DNA of 64,000 bases from NCBI RefSeq assembly GCF_008710745.1, contig NZ_VYSA01000001.1, positions 62,001 through 126,000 of the forward strand, in the 5' to 3' direction. The position numbers and the translations under genes are program-made. Under the pieces are notes generated by a model. It did not search any database, was not told where the DNA came from, and saw only the letters and a program-made list of their open reading frames with translations. This document shows, in pieces, positions 16,768-26,139 of the stretch (position 1 is the stretch's first letter; every line of letters begins with the position of its first letter). The DNA comes from Microbacterium rhizomatis (GTDB lineage: Bacteria; Actinomycetota; Actinomycetes; Actinomycetales; Microbacteriaceae).

Positions 16768-17397
16768 ATGCGCGCCATTCCTGAACCGATCCGACGCCTC
16801 GCGCTGGGGGTGATCTGCGGATTGATCGTGGGATTCGGGGTCGGAGGCGTCCTCGGGCTCGCCGCGGGTCTTCTCGCTGGATGGGGATTCGGCGCCCTCG
16901 TGGTCGACATCGCGATTCTCGTGGTCGTCTGGCCGATGAATGCCGAGAAGACACGGACGCACGCCCGTCAGGAGGCGCCGGGGCGCCAGACGGCCAGGCT
17001 GATCGCGGTGGTGGGCAGCGTCGCGAGCCTGGGCGCCGTCGCCGCCGTGCTCCTGGAATCGTCGACCCTCGGTCGCCCCGAGTCATTCGTCCTCGCCGGC
17101 ATCGCGCTCGGCAGCGTCGTGGCGTCGTGGGCGCTCATCCAGCTCGACTACATGCTGCGCGTGGCGCGGGTGTACTACGCCGAACCGGTGGGAGGAATGA
17201 GCTTCAACCAGGACGAAGACCCGATGTACACCGATTTCGTGTACTTCGCCGTCGGGCTCGGCATGACATATCAGGTCGCCGATACGAACCTGCAGTCGAA
17301 CGAACTGCGCCGCATCGTGATCGCGCAGACGATGCTCGCCTATCTCTTCGGCGCCGTCATCCTCGCCTCGGTGATCAACCTCGTCTCGAACCTCTAG
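16768..17397 (+). CDS. DUF1345 family membrane protein
   Basis: 209 residues with about five membrane segments. The pair of motifs ALIQLDYMLRVARVYY and DEDPMYTDFVYFAVGLGMTYQVAD, followed by LRRIVIAQTMLAYLFGAVILASVINL, is diagnostic of DUF1345, a family without assigned function. The start ATG is preceded 6 nt upstream by CACGAT, a weak leaderless-type -10. It converges with the SRPBCC gene. Confidence 0.85.
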   Translation: MRAIPEPIRRLALGVICGLIVGFGVGGVLGLAAGLLAGWGFGALVVDIAILVVVWPMNAEKTRTHARQEAPGRQTARLIAVVGSVASLGAVAAVLLESSTLGRPESFVLAGIALGSVVASWALIQLDYMLRVARVYYAEPVGGMSFNQDEDPMYTDFVYFAVGLGMTYQVADTNLQSNELRRIVIAQTMLAYLFGAVILASVINLVSNL

Positions 17398-17413
17398 ACG
17401 ATGCGCGGTTCTC

Positions 17414-17869
17414 TCAGCGCTCCGCGACCGCTTTGAGGTCCGCCGCGAACGCGGAGAAGCTCTCGTCGAAGGACGGGATCTTCGATGCGAAGAGCGGGAA
17501 CACCGGTCCGCCGATCTTCTCGGTCATCGTGACCGTCGTCTTGCCGCCGGGGCGCTCGGCCACGGTGTAGACACGCGTGCCGAGCGCATCGCCCCACGCG
17601 AGCCTTTCGCCGGGGGTGAACTCCTTCACCTTCAACGTGAAAGTCCTTGTCGGGTCGAGCGTGGAGACGAGCTGCAGTCTTCCGCCGGGCTGGATGTCGC
17701 CCGCGAGCGAAACGACCGTGGAGTTCCACGCCGGGTAGTCTTTCGCGGCGGTCAGAATGCGCCAGACCTTGTCGCGAGCGGCATCGATGTCTATCGCAAC
17801 GGTCGTGGTGCGGCTGAAGGTCTTACGGGTGGTGTGCGCCACGCCGTCAGGGCGAGCTGAGTCGGTCAT
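17414..17869 (-). CDS. SRPBCC (START-like) domain protein
   Basis: 151 residues. AARDKVWRILTAAKDYPAWNSTV at residues 30-52 and the later pattern TMTEKIGGPVFPLF are typical of the SRPBCC/polyketide-cyclase superfamily, which binds hydrophobic ligands in a deep cavity. No catalytic prediction is possible. The ATG is preceded by TAAGGT (17876-17881) with 6 nt spacing, a leaderless-type promoter facing that of the divergent ABC exporter gene 110 bp away. Confidence 0.8.
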   Translation of the reverse strand: MTDSARPDGVAHTTRKTFSRTTTVAIDIDAARDKVWRILTAAKDYPAWNSTVVSLAGDIQPGGRLQLVSTLDPTRTFTLKVKEFTPGERLAWGDALGTRVYTVAERPGGKTTVTMTEKIGGPVFPLFASKIPSFDESFSAFAADLKAVAER

Positions 17870-17978
17870 GTGCCGACCTTAGCGAGCGGGGGCCGCCCGA
17901 AGTCGGTTATCCACAACTGCCCCGCGACGCAGACACCTGCGCGGCGCCCGCAGACCGGAGCGGGGTTACGCTGACCGG

Positions 17979-20051
17979 ATGAGCATGGGGATGCGCGGCG
18001 GACGCGGCGGGATGGTCGACCCGGCCGCGCAGAAGCGCGCGAACGCGGCCGCGCCGAAGATCCCGAACCTTCGAGGTCGCATCTTCTCGCTGTTCCGTCC
18101 CTACCGCGGCACCCTCGTGGTCACGGGCTTCCTCGTCGTGATCAGCGCCGCTCTCGGTGTGATCCCCGCGCTGGTGATCGAGCGCATCTTCGACCAGGCC
18201 CTGTTCCCGCCCTCCGGCGGGCCCCAGATCGCCCTGCTCGTCGAGCTCGTCGTCCTGATGATCGCGCTCTTCGTGGCGTCGGCGGGGATCAACATCGGGC
18301 AGACGTGGTTGACGGCCTCCGTGGGAAACAGGGTCACCGGTGACCTGCGGATGCGCCTGTTCTCGCACTTGCAGCGCATGGACCTCGCGTTCTTCACCCG
18401 CACGAAGACGGGGGTGATCCAATCCCGGCTGCAGAACGACGTCGGCGGAGTAGCCGGGGTGCTCACCTCGACGCTCACCAGCATCCTCGGCAACCTCGTC
18501 ACGGTGATCGCATCGCTCGTCGCCATGATCCTGATCGACTGGCGACTGACGATCATCGCCGTGATCCTCCTGCCGATCCTCGCGGTCGTCCAGCGACGCG
18601 TGGGCATCGTCCGTGCCAGGATCGCGGGCGAGACCCAGGAGTCGCTGTCCGAGCTGACCGCGATCACCCAAGAGACGCTGAGCGTGTCGGGCATCCTGCT
18701 GTCGAAGTCGTTCAACCGCCAGCGCACCGAGGAAGCCCGGTACGAGAGCGAGACCGCCAACCAGGTGCGTCTGCAGGTGCGCCAGACGATGAGCGGCCAG
18801 TGGTTCTTCGGCATCGTCAGCGTTCTGATGTCTTCCGTGCCCGCGATCATCTATCTCGTCGCCGGGTTCCTCATCACCGGGGGGAGCGCCGACATCACCG
18901 CGGGTGTCATCGTGGCCTTCACCACCGTGCAGGCGCGCCTCCTGTTCCCGCTCATGGCACTCATGCGGGTCGCGCTCGACCTGCAGACTTCGCGCGCCCT
19001 GTTCGCCCGCATCTTCGAGTACCTCGATCTGACGCCGGCGATCCAGGACGCACCGGACGCGATCCCGGCCTCCGCAGCGCCCGGTCCGCAGGGCTCGGTC
19101 GAGTTCCGCGACGTCGTCTTCCGGTACCCGGACGCGGCCGAAGACAGTCGCCCGACGCTCGACGGTGTGTCCTTCCGCGTCGAGCCCGGGCAGCACGTGG
19201 CGTTCGTCGGGCCCTCCGGAGCGGGCAAGACGACCGTGATCTACCTGACACCTCGCATGTACGAGGCATCCGCCGGCTCGGTGATGTTCGCGGGGGAGGA
19301 CGTGCGCCGCCTCACGCACGAGTCGATCATCGACGCCGTCGGAATCGTGTCGCAGGAGACGTATCTGTTCCATGCGACGATCGGTGAGAACCTGCGCTAC
19401 GCCAAGCCGGACGCGACGCAGCAAGAGATCGAGGACGCGTGTCGCGCGGCCAACATCCACCACGTCATCGAGAGCTTCGAGCAGGGGTACGACACCGTGG
19501 TGGGTGAGCGCGGCTATCGTCTCTCCGGCGGCGAGAAGCAGCGCATCGCGATCGCGCGGGTCCTCCTGAAAGATCCGCCGGTGCTGCTCCTGGATGAGGC
19601 GACCTCAGCCCTCGACACCGTCTCGGAGCGCGTCGTGCAGGAGGCGTTGGATGCGGCAGCCCGGGGCAGGACGACACTGTCGATCGCGCACCGGCTCTCC
19701 ACCGTGATCAACGCCGATGTCATTCACGTCGTCGAAGCCGGCCGGATCATCGAATCGGGAACGCATGCGACCCTGATCGAGTCGGGTGGCCTCTACGCCG
19801 AGCTCGCCGCTCAGCAACTGGCGACCTCGCGCGTGCTCGAGATCGAGGAGGCGATCCCTGGCCACGACGACGCGACTCAGGAGGGCCTTCGCGCCGGCGA
19901 GGGCGCGGATCTGGTGGCTCGCGATACCGGTGCGTTCGATGTCCCGCCGTTCGACACCGCCCAGCTCGGGGCTGTTGACGATTCGAGACTCGATCCGGAC
20001 TCTCCATCGGGTGATCAGGCGTGGGCGCGGGACAGCGAGGCCCGCCGCTGA
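17979..20051 (+). CDS. ABC exporter half-transporter (TMD-NBD fusion)
   Basis: 690 residues. Residues 40-330 hold a six-helix exporter membrane domain; the ATPase domain has Walker A GPSGAGKTT near residue 410, signature LSGGEKQR near 514, Walker B VLLLDEAT near 533 and the H-loop IAHRLST. The final 80 residues are an acidic tail beyond the usual exporter length, and the N-terminus is Gly/Met-rich. It would work as a homodimer exporting a lipid, peptide or drug. TACGCT (17967-17972) lies 6 nt before the ATG, so the mRNA is probably leaderless. Substrate unknown. Confidence 0.9.
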   Translation: MSMGMRGGRGGMVDPAAQKRANAAAPKIPNLRGRIFSLFRPYRGTLVVTGFLVVISAALGVIPALVIERIFDQALFPPSGGPQIALLVELVVLMIALFVASAGINIGQTWLTASVGNRVTGDLRMRLFSHLQRMDLAFFTRTKTGVIQSRLQNDVGGVAGVLTSTLTSILGNLVTVIASLVAMILIDWRLTIIAVILLPILAVVQRRVGIVRARIAGETQESLSELTAITQETLSVSGILLSKSFNRQRTEEARYESETANQVRLQVRQTMSGQWFFGIVSVLMSSVPAIIYLVAGFLITGGSADITAGVIVAFTTVQARLLFPLMALMRVALDLQTSRALFARIFEYLDLTPAIQDAPDAIPASAAPGPQGSVEFRDVVFRYPDAAEDSRPTLDGVSFRVEPGQHVAFVGPSGAGKTTVIYLTPRMYEASAGSVMFAGEDVRRLTHESIIDAVGIVSQETYLFHATIGENLRYAKPDATQQEIEDACRAANIHHVIESFEQGYDTVVGERGYRLSGGEKQRIAIARVLLKDPPVLLLDEATSALDTVSERVVQEALDAAARGRTTLSIAHRLSTVINADVIHVVEAGRIIESGTHATLIESGGLYAELAAQQLATSRVLEIEEAIPGHDDATQEGLRAGEGADLVARDTGAFDVPPFDTAQLGAVDDSRLDPDSPSGDQAWARDSEARR

Positions 20052-20058
20052 GGGCGGG
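20041..20058. terminator. Weak hairpin between convergent genes
   Basis: CCCGCC and GGCGGG pair with a 6-nt loop over the ABC exporter stop codon, 10 bp before the end of the convergent glycosyltransferase gene. No U-tract; low certainty. Confidence 0.3.
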
Positions 20059-20067
20059 ACGCACTCC

Positions 20068-21027
20068 TCACCACAGCAGCGCCGCCGCGACCTCCGGTGC
20101 GACCGGCCCGGCTGACCGGCCGGTGTCGCGGCGGGCCGTGAGGTCGCGCAGGAACGCGCCGAGTGCCCTGCGGTACCCGTCGTCGCTATGCGTACGGGCG
20201 ATCTGCACGAGGGGCGGTACGTCCATCGCGAGGATCAGCCGCACCCTTGCGCTCGCCGCAGCGGAGTGGCCCGCAGCATCCAGGACGGCGATACCACCGG
20301 CCATCGCCTCGAGGTAGTCGTGCAGCACGGGCAGAGCGTCCTTGCGCTGCGTGATCGAGCTGCCGTCCGCGCGCTCACGCCACTCCACGACCACGTCGGG
20401 AATGACGTCGAACGCCCGCGCGTGCGAGTAGAGCCGCTGGGCGACGATCTGGTCTTCGTAGAGTCTGCCGACGGGGAAGCGCAGTGCGCTGCGGCGCCAG
20501 AGATCGATGCGGCTCACTTTCGACCACGCGACGATGTTGCCGGATGCCTCGGGGTGCAGGTCGATGGTCGTGCCCGTGCGGGCCGGGTCTGTCGCGGCGG
20601 CGACCCATGGCTGCACGACCCCGGGTGAGTAGGCGCCGCCGGGCTCGGGCCGGAGCCGCACGTAGGCGCCGGCGGCGAGATCGCTGCCGCTCGCCGCGAC
20701 AGTGCCGACGAGGCGCTCGAGGGCGCGCGGGGTCATGCGGTCATCGGCGTCGAGGAAACCGACGAATGGCGTCTCGACGAGGTCGAGGCCTGTGTTGCGG
20801 GCCGCGCCGAGCCCGCGTCGACGGTCGTGGTGCACGACACGGAACCTCGCGTCGTCGGCGGCCGCCTCCTCGAAGATGTCGCCCGTCGCGTCGTCGGAGG
20901 CATCGTCGATGAGGATCGCCGTCCAGTCCGGCATGGTCTGCGCGCGAAGCGAGTCGAGGGCTTCGGCGGCGTAGTCGCCGACATCGAATCCGGGCACGAT
21001 CACGGTGACCGCGGGTCGGGTGCTCAC
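20068..21027 (-). CDS. Family 2 glycosyltransferase
   Basis: 319 residues from GTG 21027. TVIVPGFDVGDYAAEALDSL is the GT2 nucleotide-sugar strand; AARNTGLDLVETPFVGFLDADDR carries the DxD-type metal site (residues about 80-105). No membrane segment, so it acts in the cytoplasm, using a nucleotide sugar for cell-wall or exopolysaccharide synthesis. The GTG is chosen because TAGAAT lies 7 nt upstream on the minus strand; a start at 21066 would add 13 basic residues. Single gene after the nad operon. Sugar and acceptor unknown. Confidence 0.8.
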   Translation of the reverse strand: MSTRPAVTVIVPGFDVGDYAAEALDSLRAQTMPDWTAILIDDASDDATGDIFEEAAADDARFRVVHHDRRRGLGAARNTGLDLVETPFVGFLDADDRMTPRALERLVGTVAASGSDLAAGAYVRLRPEPGGAYSPGVVQPWVAAATDPARTGTTIDLHPEASGNIVAWSKVSRIDLWRRSALRFPVGRLYEDQIVAQRLYSHARAFDVIPDVVVEWRERADGSSITQRKDALPVLHDYLEAMAGGIAVLDAAGHSAAASARVRLILAMDVPPLVQIARTHSDDGYRRALGAFLRDLTARRDTGRSAGPVAPEVAAALLW

Positions 21028-21090
21028 CCGGCCGATTCTACGGTCGGTGCGGAGATCTCGGCCCATGCGGACCGGCGCGCGGCCGGCGGC

Positions 21091-22242
21091 TCAGGAGCCG
21101 ACGGCGGCTACGGATGACGCGACGGCGGCCGCGACAGCATCCAGCGGCGTCCGGAGGCCATGCGGGAACGTGAAGCGTACGGCGGTCTGCGCGAGCCCGG
21201 CGGGGATGCCCATCGCCAGCAGCACGTGCGAGGGCTCGTCGCTTCCTGCTGCGCAGGCGGAGCCGCTGGACGACACGACGCCGCGACGTTCGAGTTCGAG
21301 CAGCACCGCCTCGCCGCTCGTCCCGGCGAAGGTGAAGCTCGCCGTCCCCGGGAGACGGTGCACAGGGTCGCCCGTGAGCTCCGCCGAGGGAACGGTCCGC
21401 AGCACCTGCGCGATGAACGCGTCACGCAGCGCGGCGACGGCCACAGCATCCGCATCGCGTTCGGCCTCGGCGAGGTCGAGCGCGGTGGCGAGGGCGACCG
21501 CCCCTGCCACGTCTTCCGTGCCGCTGCGCCGCCCGTTCTCCTGACCGCCGCCGTGCAGCAGGGGCTCGATCGGGATGCGACCGCGCACTCCCAGCGCGCC
21601 GGTGCCCTTGGGTGCGCCGAGCTTGTGCCCCGCGATCGAGATCGCATCCGCGCCGAGCTCCGCCATCGACAGCGGAAGCCACCCCGCCGCCTGCACCGCG
21701 TCGATGTGCACGGCGGCTCTGGGTGAAACGGAGCGGACGGCGGCGACGATCGCCGCGGCATCCTGCACCGTGCCCACCTCGTTGTTCGCGTAGCCGAACG
21801 ACACGAGCGCGGTGTCACCGCGCACAGCCGCGGCCACCGCGCCGGGATCGATCCGTCCCGACGAATCGACGGGCACGTGCGTGACACCGAACCCGTGCAC
21901 GCGCATCAGATACGACGCCGACTCGAGGATCGATTCGTGCTCGATCGGCGTCGTGATGAGGTGACCGGCGTCGCGTCCGATCTGAGCGGCGATCGCGATC
22001 CCCTTCACCGCCAGGTTGTTGGCCTCCGTGCCGCCGGACGTGAAGACGACGTCGGATCGCCGCATCCCGAGCACGCGGGCCACTCGGGCGCGCGCGTCGT
22101 CGAGAGCCTCGGCGGCGGATTCGCCCGTTGTGTGGTGGCTCGACGGATTGCCGAAGCGGTGGGTGAGGAAGGGCATCATCGCTTCGAGCACCTCGGCGCG
22201 CACCGGGGTGGTCGCGGCGTTGTCGAGGTACAGCATGCTCAT
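21091..22242 (-). CDS. nadS: Cysteine desulfurase-like NadS
   Basis: 383 residues, last gene of the NAD operon. AGHKLGAPKG holds the PLP lysine, and SSGSACAAGSDEPS holds the catalytic Cys of NifS/IscS-type desulfurases; FTSGGTEANNLA and VHIDAVQAAG are further PLP motifs. In Corynebacterium glutamicum the operon ndnR-nadA-nadC-nadS encodes a desulfurase-like protein needed for NAD synthesis, presumably to build the NadA Fe-S cluster. The identical context here supports the same role. It begins 31 bp after nadC. ATG 22242 or 22236 may be the start. Confidence 0.85.
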   Translation of the reverse strand: MSMLYLDNAATTPVRAEVLEAMMPFLTHRFGNPSSHHTTGESAAEALDDARARVARVLGMRRSDVVFTSGGTEANNLAVKGIAIAAQIGRDAGHLITTPIEHESILESASYLMRVHGFGVTHVPVDSSGRIDPGAVAAAVRGDTALVSFGYANNEVGTVQDAAAIVAAVRSVSPRAAVHIDAVQAAGWLPLSMAELGADAISIAGHKLGAPKGTGALGVRGRIPIEPLLHGGGQENGRRSGTEDVAGAVALATALDLAEAERDADAVAVAALRDAFIAQVLRTVPSAELTGDPVHRLPGTASFTFAGTSGEAVLLELERRGVVSSSGSACAAGSDEPSHVLLAMGIPAGLAQTAVRFTFPHGLRTPLDAVAAAVASSVAAVGS

Positions 22243-22273
22243 GAACGCCGGCTCATGGCTGCGCTCGGATCGT

Positions 22274-23140
22274 TCACGCTGCGGGCGCCTCGAGGATGCG
22301 GATGTCGAGCCCGAGGTCGAGCGCCCGCGCCGAGTGGGTGAGTGCTCCGACCGAGATCACATCGACCCCTGTCTCGGCGATGGCGCGCACTGTGTCGAGA
22401 TTCACCCCGCCGGATGCCTCGACGGTGGCTCGACCGGCGATCTGTGCGACGCCCGTCCTCAGGTTCTCGAGCGAGAAGTTGTCGAGCATGATCGTGCCGA
22501 CACCGGCGGCGAGAACCGGCTCGATCTGATCGAGCCGGTCGACCTCGACCTCGACGTGCGTCGTGTGGGGCAGCCGCGCGATCGCCGTCTCCAGCGCCTC
22601 GGTCACCGAGAGCCCTCGCTGGGTCAGCACCGCGAGGTGGTTGTCCTTCGCCATGACCGCGTCCGACAGCGAGTACCGGTGATTGCGTCCCCCGCCGTCG
22701 ACCACGGCATGGCGCTCGAAGGCGCGCAGGCCCGGCGTCGTCTTGCGGGTGTCGACGATCCGCGTTCCGGTGTGCGCGACCTCGGCGACGTAGCGGGCGG
22801 TGAGCGTCGCGATGCCCGACATCCGCTGCGCGAAGTTGAGCCCCACGCGCTCGCCGGTGAGCACCGACCGCGCCGGTCCGCGCACGACCGCGAGCGTCTC
22901 GCCGGGTTCGAACCTCGACCCGTCCTCCGCCACCAGGTCGACCTCGACGCGAGGGTCCGTCAGGCGGAACGCGGCGGCGAAGACCTCACCGCCGCTGAAG
23001 ATGCCTCCCTCGCGGCCCACGAGCACGGCCTCGGCGACGGCCGATTCCGGGATCAGGGTCTCGCTCGTGAGATCGCCCCAGGGGGCGTCCTCCTCGAGTG
23101 CAGCGGCGACGACGCGGTCGATCGTGGCGCGGGTCAGCAT
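22274..23140 (-). CDS. nadC: Quinolinate phosphoribosyltransferase
   Basis: 288 residues. Converts quinolinate and PRPP to nicotinate mononucleotide, the last committed step of de novo NAD synthesis. Family motifs are EEDAPWGDLTSE near the N-terminus, RMSGIATLTARYV, DTRKTTPGLRAFE, GGGRNHRYSLSDAVMAKDNH and ASGGVNLDTVRAIAETGVDVISVGALTHS, in the usual order. The ATG overlaps the nadB stop by 7 bp and has a GGAGGAG ribosome-binding site inside the nadB end, so nadB and nadC are coupled. Confidence 0.97.
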   Translation of the reverse strand: MLTRATIDRVVAAALEEDAPWGDLTSETLIPESAVAEAVLVGREGGIFSGGEVFAAAFRLTDPRVEVDLVAEDGSRFEPGETLAVVRGPARSVLTGERVGLNFAQRMSGIATLTARYVAEVAHTGTRIVDTRKTTPGLRAFERHAVVDGGGRNHRYSLSDAVMAKDNHLAVLTQRGLSVTEALETAIARLPHTTHVEVEVDRLDQIEPVLAAGVGTIMLDNFSLENLRTGVAQIAGRATVEASGGVNLDTVRAIAETGVDVISVGALTHSARALDLGLDIRILEAPAA

Positions 23141-24768
23141 CCGGCTGCTCCTCCTGCGGCGACCGCCGCCACCATCCGGTCGTCTGCGGTGCTCACCGCT
23201 GCATCGCGCCGGTAATGGGCCCCGACCGAGTCTGTGCGGGCGCGGGCAGCGGCGACGAGACGGTCGGCGACGAGCAGGAGGTTCTCGTCCTCGTACTCCG
23301 CCTCGGTCACGGGACCACGAGCCGCGGCCCGCCACTCGGCGATCACCGCCTCCGCGTGAGCGAGTCCCTCGTCGTCTCGCACGAGCCCCGCGTCCTCCCA
23401 CATGAGCTGCTGCAGCGCCGTGCGAGAGAAAGGTGTCCGCTCGCCGGACGCGACACGCTCATCCAGGGCGACGACCAGGGCGTCTCGCGACGGGTGAGCG
23501 GCCCTTGGCGCCGCCGAGGGCCAGGTTCCGGATGCGGCGTCCGCCGCGATCACGTCGCCCGCACGCGCTCCGAACACGGCGCCCTCCAGCAGCGAGTTCG
23601 AGGCCAGCCGGTTCGCGCCGTGGACGCCGGTGCGGGCGACCTCGCCGACGGCGTACAGGCCGGCGATCGTCGTCCGGCCGTGAAGATCGGTCGTGACGCC
23701 GCCCATCAGGTAGTGGGCGGCCGGGGTGACCGGGATGGGCTCCTTCGCCCAATCCAGCCCTCGTTCATGCACGGCTCGATCGATCGTCGGAAAGCGGCGG
23801 GCGAGGAACTCGGCCCGTTCGGCTTCGGTGGGTCGGAGCCCCGTCGCGTCGAGGTACACCGGGCGCCCGTCCTGGAGCTCCATCTGATGGGCGATCGCCC
23901 GTGCGACGACGTCGCGCGGGGCGAGCTCGCCGTCGGGGTGGGCGTCGAACGTGAACCGTCGCCCGTGCTCATCGATCAACGTCGCCCCCTCGCCCCGTAC
24001 GGCCTCGGACACGAGGAACGAGTCCCCCACCGCGAGAACGGTCGGATGGAACTGGAAGAACTCGAGGTCGGAGACATCTGCTCCGGCCCGCAGCGCCGCG
24101 GCGATCCCGTCGCCGGTCGCGACGGCCGGGTTCGTCGTGTGCGCGTAGAGCTCGCCCGCGCCGCCCGTCGCGAGCACGACCGCGTCCGCGTCGACCGTCT
24201 CGCGATATCCCTCCACAGCGGGGCCGGTCGCTGTGGCGACGTGGTCGCCGACCAGGAGCTGGACGCCCCGCACGCGACCGTCGCGCACCACGAGGTCGAC
24301 GAGGAACGCGTGCTCGATCACCCGGACGTCGCTGGCGCGGAGCGTGGCAACCAGAGCCTTCTCGATCGCGGTGCCCGTGGCATCCCCACCGGAGTGGAGG
24401 ATGCGCGGGTACGAGTGCGCGGCCTCCAGGCCCTTCACGTACTGGCCGTCCGCCGCTCGGTCGAACGCGACGCCGAGCGCGATGAGCTCCCGGATGCGGG
24501 TGGGACCCTCTTCCACGAGCACGCGCACCGCGGCAGGATCGCTGAGGCCGGCGCCGGCGACGAGGGTGTCGTGCACATGGTCCTCGACCCTGTCGTCGTC
24601 GAACATCACGCCGGCGATGCCGCCCTGGGCGTAGCGCGTGTTGGCGTGCTCCAGGACGTCTTTGGTCACGAGCGTGACACGGCACCCGTGCTGTACGGCG
24701 TGGAGCGCGACGGTGAGCCCGGCGATGCCGCTCCCGACGACGATCGCGTGAAGGGGAGCGGCGGTCAC
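23134..24768 (-). CDS. nadB: L-aspartate oxidase
   Basis: 544 residues. FAD-dependent enzyme that oxidises aspartate to iminoaspartate for NadA. GSGIAGLTVAL is the N-terminal FAD Rossmann motif; RYAQGGIAGV, HSGGDATGTAIEKAL, FFQFHPTVL and the GVHGANRLASNSLLEG segment are hallmarks of NadB within the succinate-dehydrogenase flavoprotein family. GTG 24768 overlaps the nadA stop as GTGA. Unlike the corynebacterial operon, nadB is present here between nadA and nadC. Confidence 0.95.
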   Translation of the reverse strand: MTAAPLHAIVVGSGIAGLTVALHAVQHGCRVTLVTKDVLEHANTRYAQGGIAGVMFDDDRVEDHVHDTLVAGAGLSDPAAVRVLVEEGPTRIRELIALGVAFDRAADGQYVKGLEAAHSYPRILHSGGDATGTAIEKALVATLRASDVRVIEHAFLVDLVVRDGRVRGVQLLVGDHVATATGPAVEGYRETVDADAVVLATGGAGELYAHTTNPAVATGDGIAAALRAGADVSDLEFFQFHPTVLAVGDSFLVSEAVRGEGATLIDEHGRRFTFDAHPDGELAPRDVVARAIAHQMELQDGRPVYLDATGLRPTEAERAEFLARRFPTIDRAVHERGLDWAKEPIPVTPAAHYLMGGVTTDLHGRTTIAGLYAVGEVARTGVHGANRLASNSLLEGAVFGARAGDVIAADAASGTWPSAAPRAAHPSRDALVVALDERVASGERTPFSRTALQQLMWEDAGLVRDDEGLAHAEAVIAEWRAAARGPVTEAEYEDENLLLVADRLVAAARARTDSVGAHYRRDAAVSTADDRMVAAVAAGGAAGC

Positions 24769-26114
24769 GACGCGTTCTCCCAGGCTGCGGCGGGCGCCTC
24801 GGGCGGCTTGGCCGCCAGCATCCGCTCGAGGGCGACGCGTGCGGGCTCCGCGACATCCCCGGGCACTGTGATGCGGTTGAGCACGCGGCCCTCCACGAGT
24901 CCTTCGAGCACCCAGGCCATGTAGCCGGGGTGGATGCGGTACATCGTCGAGCACGGGCAGACGACCGGGTCGAGGCAGAAGATCGTGTGCTGGGGATGCT
25001 CGGCTGCGAGGCGCTGCACGAGGTTGACCTCGGTGCCGATCGCGAAGACCGTCGGCTCGGTCGCCGCCTCGATCGCCTTGCGGATGTAATCGGTCGACCC
25101 GGACTCGTCGGCGGCATCGACGACGTCCATCGGGCACTCCGGGTGCACGATCACCCGCACGCCGGGGTAGTCGGCGCGCGCCTTGGCGATCTGGTCGACG
25201 CTGAACCGGCGGTGCACCGAGCAGAAGCCGTGCCACAGGATGACCCGGCTGTCTTCGAGCGCCTGCACGTCGTTGCCCCCGAGGGGCTTGCGCGGATTCC
25301 ACATCGGCATCTGCGCGAGCGGTACCCCCATCGCCTTGGCCGTGTTGCGCCCGAGGTGCTGGTCCGGGAAGAACAGCACACGGCGCCCCCGCTCGAAGGC
25401 CCACTCGAGCACCGTGCGGGCGTTCGAGGATGTGCAGACGATCCCGCCGTGGCGACCGACGAAGCCCTTGATCGCAGCCGACGAGTTCATGTACGTCACC
25501 GGGATGACGGGCACGAGACCCTCGGCGTCCACCGCATCCATGTCTCCATAGATCTCGGCGAGCTGCTCCCAGGCCTCTTCTACCTGGTCGATGTCGGCCA
25601 TGTCGGCCATCGAGCACCCCGCCGCGAGGTTGGGGAGGATCACCGCCTGGTCGGGGCCGGAGAGCAGGTCGGCCGTCTCGGCCATGAAGTGCACGCCGCA
25701 GAAGACGATCGCCTCGGCCTCGGGGTGCGCCTTCGCGGCGTTCGCGAGCTGGAAGGAGTCGCCCACATAGTCGGCGTGGGCGATCACTTCTTCGCGTTGG
25801 TAGAAGTGCCCGAGCACGACCACCCGATCGCCGAGCGTCCGCTTCGCGGCGACGATACGGGCGTCCAGCTCTTCCGCGGATGCTTCGCGGTACTCGCTCG
25901 GAAGCTCGCCCTGACGCGGCGAGCCGGTGGGGATCACATCGCCCATCGACGATCCGGGGCCGTAGCCCGGCCGGTCGTCGAAAGCCCACGGCGCAGCGGC
26001 GAGGTCGGTGTTGCACGTCTCGGCGGTGGAGGCGCCTGCGACGATCGCCTGGATCTCGTGATCGACGGAAGGGTCGATCGGCCGAGGCTCGATCGTGAGG
26101 AGGGTGGCGGCCAT
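24765..26114 (-). CDS. nadA: Quinolinate synthase
   Basis: 449 residues, about 100 longer at the N-terminus than the E. coli enzyme, as in other actinobacteria. It condenses iminoaspartate with dihydroxyacetone phosphate using a [4Fe-4S] cluster. Cluster cysteines are visible in VFCGVHFMAETA, GIVCTSSNART and DPVVCPCSTMYR; GHFYQREEV is another family motif. The ATG at 26114 has a TAGGAG ribosome-binding site. It follows the regulator gene by 25 bp and overlaps nadB. Confidence 0.97.
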   Translation of the reverse strand: MAATLLTIEPRPIDPSVDHEIQAIVAGASTAETCNTDLAAAPWAFDDRPGYGPGSSMGDVIPTGSPRQGELPSEYREASAEELDARIVAAKRTLGDRVVVLGHFYQREEVIAHADYVGDSFQLANAAKAHPEAEAIVFCGVHFMAETADLLSGPDQAVILPNLAAGCSMADMADIDQVEEAWEQLAEIYGDMDAVDAEGLVPVIPVTYMNSSAAIKGFVGRHGGIVCTSSNARTVLEWAFERGRRVLFFPDQHLGRNTAKAMGVPLAQMPMWNPRKPLGGNDVQALEDSRVILWHGFCSVHRRFSVDQIAKARADYPGVRVIVHPECPMDVVDAADESGSTDYIRKAIEAATEPTVFAIGTEVNLVQRLAAEHPQHTIFCLDPVVCPCSTMYRIHPGYMAWVLEGLVEGRVLNRITVPGDVAEPARVALERMLAAKPPEAPAAAWENAS

Positions 26115-26139
26115 TTCTGTGACTCCTAGGGGGTGGGGC

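Noticed and set aside
16661..17086. N-terminal extension of the MFS exporter
   Set aside because: Basic, Ser/Arg-rich and overlapping the DUF1345 gene; the ATG at 16660 has a good ribosome-binding site and fits the family.
24769..26016. Upstream extension of the nadB reading frame through nadA
   Set aside because: Arg-rich shadow of nadA; nadB clearly begins at GTG 24768, where the FAD motif follows within 15 residues.
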